From assembly GCA_949752735.1 (NCBI GenBank), contig OX457039.1, positions 21,932,830 to 21,996,829 on the forward strand: a DNA stretch of 64,000 nucleotides, in the 5' to 3' direction. This stretch comes from Lumbricus terrestris (Eukaryota > Annelida > Clitellata > Crassiclitellata > Lumbricidae). The notes below the pieces were generated by a model. That model did no database searches, was not told the origin of the DNA, and saw nothing but the letters and a program-made list of their open reading frames with translations. Position 1 is the first letter of the stretch, and each line of letters opens with the position of its first letter. The position numbers were made by a program, and so were the translations under genes. Positions 63,755-64,000 of the stretch are shown here, in pieces.

Positions 63755-64000
63755 CCATTCCCGCTTCTGTATCTCTGCATGGGCCGCCTTTCACTGCGCT
63801 CAGCTACCCGTGGAAACTTCCTTGCCCCTTTTTCGCGTACTATCACCATGCAGTGAAGAGCATCCTGGTAATGGGTCTAACTATCTGTGGACCTCATCTC
63901 GCCTCTACATGACTCTGCAGGCTCTTTCTTTCGTCTTCTTGATGCTTTTCTTTTTGACCAAAACTGGGTTTGGAGTGCCTCTGAGTAGATTTTAATGGGT
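63755..64000 (+). pseudogene. L2-like LINE 3' end at window edge
   Basis: GRLSLRSATRGNFLAPFSRT matches the RRALRSAVHGDLMVPFTRSA block at 23340. Frameshifts follow. It ends TGGAGTGCCTCTGAGTAG, the shared 3' motif of L2-like copies and SINEs here. The end of the element may lie beyond the window. Confidence 0.65.

Overview
The window looks like intronic and intergenic DNA of a marine invertebrate, most likely a deuterostome (echinoderm-like; the species is not identifiable from sequence). There are no bacterial-style operons. Spliced host exons are sparse, and transposable elements (TEs) fill most of the remaining sequence. The deuterostome guess rests on Gmr1-type LTR retrotransposons (described in the literature from deuterostomes), abundant L2-like LINEs with partner SINEs, many hAT-type MITEs, and the recurrent 8-mer TAGGCCTA. 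It is an inference.

Host genes. The clearest is a tumour protein D52 (TPD52)-family gene on the minus strand. Its exons at 23660-23784, 19252-19400 and 15887-15955 have compatible splice phases. Two weaker exons, a 23-nt microexon at 15741-15763 and an upstream piece near 24221-24262, also fit the phases. The introns are packed with TEs. Two further single-exon candidates lie on the minus strand at 61398-61484 and 51950-52039.

Layout. 0-7 kb: a hAT element, a 706-bp unit repeated three times, and in the middle unit a 2.3-kb DNA transposon (2610-4922) with a decayed transposase I cannot place confidently. 7-13 kb: LINE 3' ends, microsatellite and minisatellite arrays, and a LINE with an internal inverted duplication. 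13.8-24.5 kb: the TPD52-like gene with hAT elements, four-part L2/SINE/MITE nesting and a SINE family. 27.1-35.5 kb: a degraded Gmr1-like LTR element broken by MITEs, a second LINE and a 339-codon ORF of unknown origin. 36-41.5 kb: inverted-repeat elements, including a mariner-like foldback inside a hAT-like element. 42.3-49.8 kb: two pieces of another Gmr1-like element in opposite orientation; together they show the domain order gag-protease-integrase-RT-RNase H. 52.4-54.2 kb: pieces of a different Ty3/gypsy element. 54.5-58.9 kb: a LINE with a restriction-like endonuclease, followed by three 5'-truncated relatives stacked head to tail, each ending in a (TAA)n tract. 59.5-60.9 kb: three elements nested inside one another, each with its own 8-bp target duplication. 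61.5-62.6 kb: a non-autonomous Helitron built of tandem repeats. The right edge holds further LINE 3' ends.

Most TE genes are broken by stops, frameshifts, truncation or insertion. The most intact open frames are the Gmr1-like gag-PR-IN frame (46502-49936), the IN-RT-RH frame (43509-45758) and the LINE RT frame at 32547-33881. Target-site duplications (TSDs) let the order of insertion be read directly at many places. All family assignments come from motif recognition by eye, not from database searches.
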